Below, piece by piece: positions 21,439 through 25,778 of a stretch of 25,778 nucleotides of DNA. Each line of letters begins with the position of its first letter. The first letter of the stretch is position 1. The notes under the pieces were generated by a model, which saw only the letters and a program-made list of their open reading frames with translations, was not told the origin of the DNA and did not search any database. The stretch comes from CALAED01 sp937891035 (GTDB lineage Bacteria; Actinomycetota; Actinomycetes; Streptosporangiales; Streptosporangiaceae): assembly GCA_035642125.1 (NCBI GenBank), contig DASQSZ010000081.1:1-25778 (forward strand), given 5' to 3'. A program made the position numbers and the translations under genes.

Positions 21439-23298
21439 TCAGGTGATGCGCCACGTGAGGTCCGCGGCCGCGGCGGAACCAGAGGTGATCCGCAGCAGCC
21501 AGCGGCCGCCGACCGGCAGCGGCGGCCACTCGAGCCGGTAGCGCCCGGTCCCGGCGCGGGTGAACCGGACGGGCAACGGCCCGACGCCGATGTCCGGCTG
21601 CCTCCATGCGCCCCGGAGCCCGGGGACGTCCCGCGGCCGGCCGCCGATGAGGACGGTCAGGCCGGCCGCGTCAACGCCGCGCAGCCTACGGGGCAGCCGC
21701 ACCTCCAGGGTCCCAGACCCCGAGCCGGCCCCGGCGGTAAACCGCGCCGACCTGGTCGCCGGGCGGTTCGCCTGCTCGTGGGCGGCGGGCCTGACCTCCG
21801 CCAAGACCGTGGTCAGCGCCAGGACGATCGCGGCGAGCGCCGCCCCGGCGGCCATGAGCCGGCCGGACCCGGAGCCGGCCGAGCCGGTCCCATCGGCGGC
21901 GCGGAGCCGGCCGCGGAGCCGGAGGGCGACCGCGGCCAGCCCGGCCAGTGCGATGATCTTGATGGCAAGCAGCCGTCCATAGGTCGTCGTCAGCAGCTCG
22001 GCCGCACCGCCCAGCGCGCGCCGTTCCATATACCCGCCGGCGGCGACGATCATGGCGAGGCAGGCGACGGTGAGCCGGCCGAACCGGCGGCCGATCGCCT
22101 CGGCCGGGTCTGTGGCCGACGCCGTCGAGGTCTTCGCCGAGGTCGCCACGCCCCCGGCCGCCTCCGCGGCGACGGGCGGCGGCGGTTCGGGCCGGTCCGG
22201 TGACCGCGCGTCGGGCTCCGGCCGCGGTGCGGCGCGGAGCACGACCGGCACGGCGACCAGGACGCCAAGCAACGTCACGAGCGCCAGCAACGAGACGACC
22301 CCGGCCGAAAGCGCCACGGCACCGGCCGTCGCGGCGTCGCCGACGGCCGCCCAGGTGAGCGCCACGCCGACGGCGACGATGGCCAAGCCGGCCGCCGTAC
22401 GTCGCGGCCCGCGCCGCGGGCGTGGATGCGACGCCCGGCCGGCCCCACGCGCCAGCAGTGCGGGCACGGCGCCGAGCAGCACCAGCCGTACGGCCAAGGC
22501 GCGGCCGTAGTGGGAGTGCAGGGTCTGGCCGAGCAGATCGCCGTCGGCCGCCCGGGCGAGTCCGGCGCCGGCCACGTACGGCCCGCGCAACGCCAGCAGC
22601 GCGAGGGTGGCGAGCACGAGTACGGTCCAACCGGCCATGACGAGCCGCTGCGGCCCCGGGTTCGCCATCGGCGCCGGCCCGCCGAACCTCCCGATGGCCA
22701 CTCCGCCGGCCAGCATCGTCAGCCCGGCGAGCGCGGCGAACGCGGCCATGCCGTAGCCGCCGGTCACCGCGGGCGAGGGGCCGGTGGCCGACGCCCGCGC
22801 CGCCCCGGGCGCGGAGCCGATCGAGAACGTGACCGCGCCGCGCGCCGGGCGCGAGTCGGCGGAGACCACATGCCAGGCGACCGTGTAGGTGCCCTGTCTG
22901 GTCACGGCGACGACCCCGGGCAGCGGCACCGCCACGACCTCCGGGCGTGGTCGGCGAACGGTCCCGGGATCGACCCGGCCGCCGGCGGGACCGACGACGG
23001 CCACGCCGTCGCCGACGACCTCGACGGGCTCGCTGAAGGTGAGCAGCACCTCCTGCGGCGCGGTCGGCAGCGCCGATCCGTGCGACGGCGTGGCGGCGAC
23101 CAGGAACGCGCTCGCCGCGGCCGGACGCGCCACGGACAGGGCTCCGAGCACGGCGATGACGGCGACGACGCCGATGACACGGATGCGGCGGATGACGCGA
23201 ATGAGGCCGGTGACGCGGATGACGCCGATCAGCACGGCCGGCAGGCCGGTCGCGCCGGGCCGGGGAGGCAGCCGGGCGCCGGCGACCGCCTTAGCCAT
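21439..23298 (-). CDS. CopC-CopD fusion protein with C-terminal YtkA-like domain
   Basis: Membrane protein linked to copper handling, 619 aa. Order: unusual Ile/Val/Arg-rich signal region (1-63), CopC-like beta domain (about 64-160), a CopD region with about eight membrane helices (175-475) and a C-terminal YtkA-like beta domain (about 500-619, with GRYRLEWPPLPVGGRWLLRI). The copper ligands of CopC appear lost: the usual mature N-terminal His is replaced (ASAFLVAATPSHG) and the D-x-H motif reads DSR at 148-150. The ATG at 23298 overlaps the end of the upstream chaperone gene by eight bases, so the two are coupled. Confidence 0.88.
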   Translation of the reverse strand: MAKAVAGARLPPRPGATGLPAVLIGVIRVTGLIRVIRRIRVIGVVAVIAVLGALSVARPAAASAFLVAATPSHGSALPTAPQEVLLTFSEPVEVVGDGVAVVGPAGGRVDPGTVRRPRPEVVAVPLPGVVAVTRQGTYTVAWHVVSADSRPARGAVTFSIGSAPGAARASATGPSPAVTGGYGMAAFAALAGLTMLAGGVAIGRFGGPAPMANPGPQRLVMAGWTVLVLATLALLALRGPYVAGAGLARAADGDLLGQTLHSHYGRALAVRLVLLGAVPALLARGAGRASHPRPRRGPRRTAAGLAIVAVGVALTWAAVGDAATAGAVALSAGVVSLLALVTLLGVLVAVPVVLRAAPRPEPDARSPDRPEPPPPVAAEAAGGVATSAKTSTASATDPAEAIGRRFGRLTVACLAMIVAAGGYMERRALGGAAELLTTTYGRLLAIKIIALAGLAAVALRLRGRLRAADGTGSAGSGSGRLMAAGAALAAIVLALTTVLAEVRPAAHEQANRPATRSARFTAGAGSGSGTLEVRLPRRLRGVDAAGLTVLIGGRPRDVPGLRGAWRQPDIGVGPLPVRFTRAGTGRYRLEWPPLPVGGRWLLRITSGSAAAADLTWRIT

Positions 23299-23809
23299 GC
23301 CCGTGGTCGCCGTGCCTGTGGTCGCCGTGCCCAGGGGGCGGGCCGCCGGGCGTGGCCGTCACCCGGGCATCGATCGACAGCGGTGCCGAGCGTGCGAAGA
23401 CGAACGTGAGGTGCACCAGATCGCCTGGCCGCAGCGCCCGAGTGGGCTGCATGATCATGATGTGCCGACCGCTCGCCGCCAGCGCGACCGTACGACGCGG
23501 TGGCAACGCCACCGTGTCCACCATGTCCATGCCGCCGCCGGCGCCTTCATGGATCATCACGATGGTCGACACATCGGTCCGTACGCCGATCAGCGTGTCG
23601 GGCGCGCCGCCGGCGTTGCGCACCGTGGCGACGGCCATGACCTCGGCGGCCGAACCCGGTGGTGAGATGGATGCTCCGATCACGCTGAGGCGCGGGCGGT
23701 CGCCGCCGGCGGACGCGGCCGAGCCGGTACCCGCGGCCAGCAGTACCATCCCGGCGCCGAACGCCACCGAACCGGCGACGACGAACGCGGACCACGGCTG
23801 TCTGGTCAT
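23291..23809 (-). CDS. PCuAC-type periplasmic copper chaperone
   Basis: Exported copper carrier, 172 aa. A signal peptide (AFVVAGSVAFGAGMVLLAAGTGSAAS) is followed by the DUF461/PCuAC beta domain. The metal site fits the family: Met85 and His87 (VMIHEGAGGG), Met94/Met96, and His116-x-Met118 (GRHIMIM). The C-terminus is a His-rich tail, GHGDHRHGDHGHG, encoded by a 15-bp repeat, that may add metal sites. The start codon sits inside a perfect inverted repeat. Coupled to the CopC-CopD gene. Confidence 0.9.
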   Translation of the reverse strand: MTRQPWSAFVVAGSVAFGAGMVLLAAGTGSAASAGGDRPRLSVIGASISPPGSAAEVMAVATVRNAGGAPDTLIGVRTDVSTIVMIHEGAGGGMDMVDTVALPPRRTVALAASGRHIMIMQPTRALRPGDLVHLTFVFARSAPLSIDARVTATPGGPPPGHGDHRHGDHGHG

Positions 23810-23827
23810 GATGAAGCCATCATGACC
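23804..23827. repeat. perfect inverted repeat over the PCuAC start codon
   Basis: Arms GGTCATGATG (23804-23813) and CATCATGACC (23818-23827) are separated by four bases. The gene's ATG (23809) is inside one arm. In mRNA the stem would hide the start codon; as DNA it could be an operator. A five-codon leader MMASS overlaps the ATG as ATGA. Confidence 0.6.
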
Positions 23828-23920
23828 GGCCCGGCGGCGCGCGGGCAGAGCCGGCCGGGGACGCGGGCGCGCCCACCGCCGTCACCTGGTCATTGCCGCG
23901 GAACGCGCGCCACCGCGAAC

Positions 23921-23930
23921 TGAAATTTCA
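23921..23930. promoter_or_regulatory. AT-rich palindrome upstream of the copper genes
   Basis: TGAAATTTCA is self-complementary and stands out in very GC-rich DNA, about 112 bp upstream of the PCuAC start. It could be part of an operator or a promoter; no regulator can be named. Confidence 0.3.
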
Positions 23931-24001
23931 TCACCCCGCCGCACCTGACGGCACCGACCCGCGCCGGCGCCCGCGCCCGCGCCAGGTCCGACCGGTGGTG
24001 G

Positions 24002-24934
24002 TCAGTGGGCGCCGAGGATGTCCACGACGAACACCAAGGTGTCGGTCCCCTTGATCCCGACCTGCCGGAGCCCCTTCGCGCCGTACCCCCACGCCGGCGG
24101 AACCACGAGCAGCACGCGGCTACCGACTCGCTGGCCCACCAGGCCGCGGTCCCAGCCCTTCACCACCTGACCCGTGCCGATGGTCGTGGCGTACACCCGG
24201 CCGGTCCGCCAGGAGGACTCGAAGACCCTGCCGCCGCGCCACAGCAGACCCGCGTACTGAAGGGCGAGCACCTGACCGCCCTCGACTTCGCGGCCCGTGC
24301 CCTGGATCACCGTACGGACCTGCAGCCGCTTAGGCGGAACCGCGGCCGGGATCGTCACGTCCGGCGCACCCGGCGCGGTGCCCACCCGGGGCAGCCGCGG
24401 ATCGCGCTGCGGTCGCGCAGTCCCCTGCGCCGCCGCGGTCTTCGGATAGCTGCCCACCACGTCCAGCACATAGACCAAGGAATCGGACCCGGTGATCCGC
24501 AGCGCCGGGTACCCGTTGGCGCCGTACCCCTCCCTGGGCGGCACGACGGTCACCACCCGGGAGCCGACCCGCTGGCCCGCCAGCGCCTTTTCCAGGCCCG
24601 GCACGAGCGACCCGCTCGGAAAGGCACCCGGATGGCCGGTTCCGTAGCTGCTGGCGAGCAGGCGGTTGGACGTCGAGTTCCACGTGTACCCGACGTAGTC
24701 GCAGATGATCAAGTCGCCCTTGCGCACCTCGGTGCCCGTGCCCTTGATCGCCGTCTTGATCTCCAGCTTGCCGCTGGGCGCCTTGGCCGGGATGGTGACC
24801 CTCGGCTGGTGTCCGTACTGACCGGACACGCGTACGTCGCCGTCCGAGCCGCCGTCACTACAGGCGGTGAGCGGTATCGACGCGGTGGCGAACATGGCGA
24901 GCAGCCAGGCGAGCCGGCGGGCCGGACGGCGCAC
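24002..24934 (-). CDS. lipoprotein with two FKBP-type peptidyl-prolyl isomerase domains
   Basis: Exported folding factor, 310 aa. Signal peptide with lipobox LTAC (Cys about residue 25). Two FKBP domains follow, at about 55-155 and 195-310, joined by a Pro/Arg-rich linker. Domain 2 keeps most active-site residues (YAG, VFESS, VVKGW, WGYGA, TLVFVVDIL). Domain 1 lacks several: FD becomes LA (LLASS) and the Trp becomes Leu (LVPGLEKAL), so it may be inactive. GTG 24934 has AAGGA 5 bases upstream and gives a normal signal peptide; an upstream GTG at 24973 lacks a ribosome site. FKBP genes beside pafA are common in actinobacteria. Confidence 0.93.
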   Translation of the reverse strand: MRRPARRLAWLLAMFATASIPLTACSDGGSDGDVRVSGQYGHQPRVTIPAKAPSGKLEIKTAIKGTGTEVRKGDLIICDYVGYTWNSTSNRLLASSYGTGHPGAFPSGSLVPGLEKALAGQRVGSRVVTVVPPREGYGANGYPALRITGSDSLVYVLDVVGSYPKTAAAQGTARPQRDPRLPRVGTAPGAPDVTIPAAVPPKRLQVRTVIQGTGREVEGGQVLALQYAGLLWRGGRVFESSWRTGRVYATTIGTGQVVKGWDRGLVGQRVGSRVLLVVPPAWGYGAKGLRQVGIKGTDTLVFVVDILGAH

Positions 24935-25106
24935 GGCGATCCTTCGGCGAGAGGGTGGAGGCAACGGCAACACGGCAGGAGAAACGGGACGACAACGGGA
25001 CGACTTGGCCGCCCACCCTACCGCGTCGTCACCATGCGGCAGCGCCCCGTCAGCACACTCGTCCGCGGCGTCGTCCGCGGCGTCTTCCGGCGCCCGCGGC
25101 GAGCGG

Positions 25107-25778
25107 CTACATCCCGGCGATGAGCTTGTCCACCCGCTCGTCGACCGCCCGGAACGGGTCCTTGCACAGCACCGTGCGCTGCGCCTGGTCGTTCAGCTTG
25201 AGGTGCACCCAATCGACGGTGAAGTCGCGGCGCTTCTCCTGCGCCTTGCGGATGAACTCGCCACGCAGCCTCGCCCTGGTGGTCTGCGGCGGTACGGACT
25301 TGGCCTCGAAAATGTCCAGATCCCGCGCCACCCGGTCCACGGAGCCGCGCCGCTCCAACAGGTAGTACAGGCCCCGGCCACGATGCACATCGTGATAGGC
25401 CAGGTCGAGCTGAGCCACCCTCGGCGAACTCAGCGGCAGGTCGTACTTGCGCCGATACCGCTCGATGAGCTGGAACTTCGTGACCCAGTCGATTTCGCGG
25501 GCGACCAGATCAAGATCCTGTGTCTCGACCGCGCGCAGCGTCCGCTCCCACAGCCCGAGCACTCTGCTGACGGTCGAGTCGGTGCCGCGCCGGTCGATGA
25601 AGTCCCGTGCCTTGGTGAAGTACTCCTTTTGGATCTCCAGCGAACTGGCCTCGCGGCCATTCGCCAGCCGCACCTTACGGCGCCCCGTCATGTCGTGGCT
25701 GACCTCGCGGATCGCCCGGATCGGATTCTCCAGCGTGAGATCCCGCATCACGACCCCCGCCTCCACCATCCGCAGCAC
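25107..25778 (-). CDS. pafA: Pup-protein ligase PafA (C-terminal part, runs off the window)
   Basis: Attaches the prokaryotic ubiquitin-like protein Pup to lysines of target proteins for the proteasome. Only the last 223 residues of a protein usually about 450 aa are present; the N-terminal part lies beyond 25778. Recognised from GVVMRDLTLENPIRAIREVS, SSLEIQKEYFTKARDF, then HDVHRGRGLYYLLERRGSVDR and the C-terminal DPFRAVDERVDKLIAGM. The glutamine-synthetase-like active-site residues are outside the window. pup and the proteasome genes are not seen here. Confidence 0.95.
   Translation of the reverse strand: MLRMVEAGVVMRDLTLENPIRAIREVSHDMTGRRKVRLANGREASSLEIQKEYFTKARDFIDRRGTDSTVSRVLGLWERTLRAVETQDLDLVAREIDWVTKFQLIERYRRKYDLPLSSPRVAQLDLAYHDVHRGRGLYYLLERRGSVDRVARDLDIFEAKSVPPQTTRARLRGEFIRKAQEKRRDFTVDWVHLKLNDQAQRTVLCKDPFRAVDERVDKLIAGM

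Noticed and set aside
22426..23409. Plus-strand frame of 327 codons over the copper genes
   Set aside because: Antisense to well-supported CopC-CopD and PCuAC genes; composition is Gly/Arg/His repeats from GC-rich shadow reading.

Overview
The window is chromosomal DNA of very high G+C content. Start codons are often GTG and several genes look leaderless. It carries Pup-ligase (pafA), pafB/pafC, tatA/tatC and a HelY-type helicase, which points to an actinobacterium. A Streptosporangiales-like organism is my guess from overall gene content, not something the sequence proves. No rRNA, tRNA, CRISPR array, transposase or phage gene was seen.

Layout. (1) 1-7150: a carbohydrate-uptake region. A LacI-family repressor (5' part only) diverges from a MalK-type ATPase gene, and two LacI-type palindromes lie in the gap. 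Converging on that ATPase is a four-gene leftward operon: second MalK-type ATPase, lipoprotein binding protein, and two membrane permeases. The first permease carries an unusual extracellular CnaB-like insertion. (2) 7411-9770: acyl-CoA dehydrogenase and an M24 peptidase, leftward. (3) 9957-10874: a 5'-3' exonuclease, rightward. (4) 11010-13516: a rightward accessory segment with a small membrane protein, a Crp/Fnr regulator, two perfect 122-bp tandem repeats that each encode a 41-residue mini-ORF, and a class III nucleotide-cyclase-like protein. (5) 13562-20270: leftward core genes, namely a tiny membrane protein, helY, tatC, tatA, a 61-residue membrane protein, pafC and pafB. (6) 20308-23809: a DUF3866 protein (rightward), then a leftward pair encoding a PCuAC-type copper chaperone and a CopC-CopD fusion. 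(7) 24002-25778: a tandem-FKBP lipoprotein and the 3' part of pafA.

The order M24 peptidase, exonuclease, helY, tatC, tatA, pafC, pafB, pafA matches from memory the Mycobacterium tuberculosis block Rv2089c-Rv2097c. Against that backbone two segments look like insertions: the Crp/repeat/cyclase cassette (about 10.9-13.5 kb) and the DUF3866/copper/FKBP segment between pafB and pafA.

The best candidate for something undescribed is the Crp/repeat/cyclase cassette. The regulator keeps the cyclic-nucleotide phosphate-binding residues. The cyclase-like protein keeps both metal aspartates and the Asn/Arg pair. A perfect 16-bp Crp-like palindrome lies upstream. The two genes are joined by a chain of GTGA-overlapping mini-ORFs.
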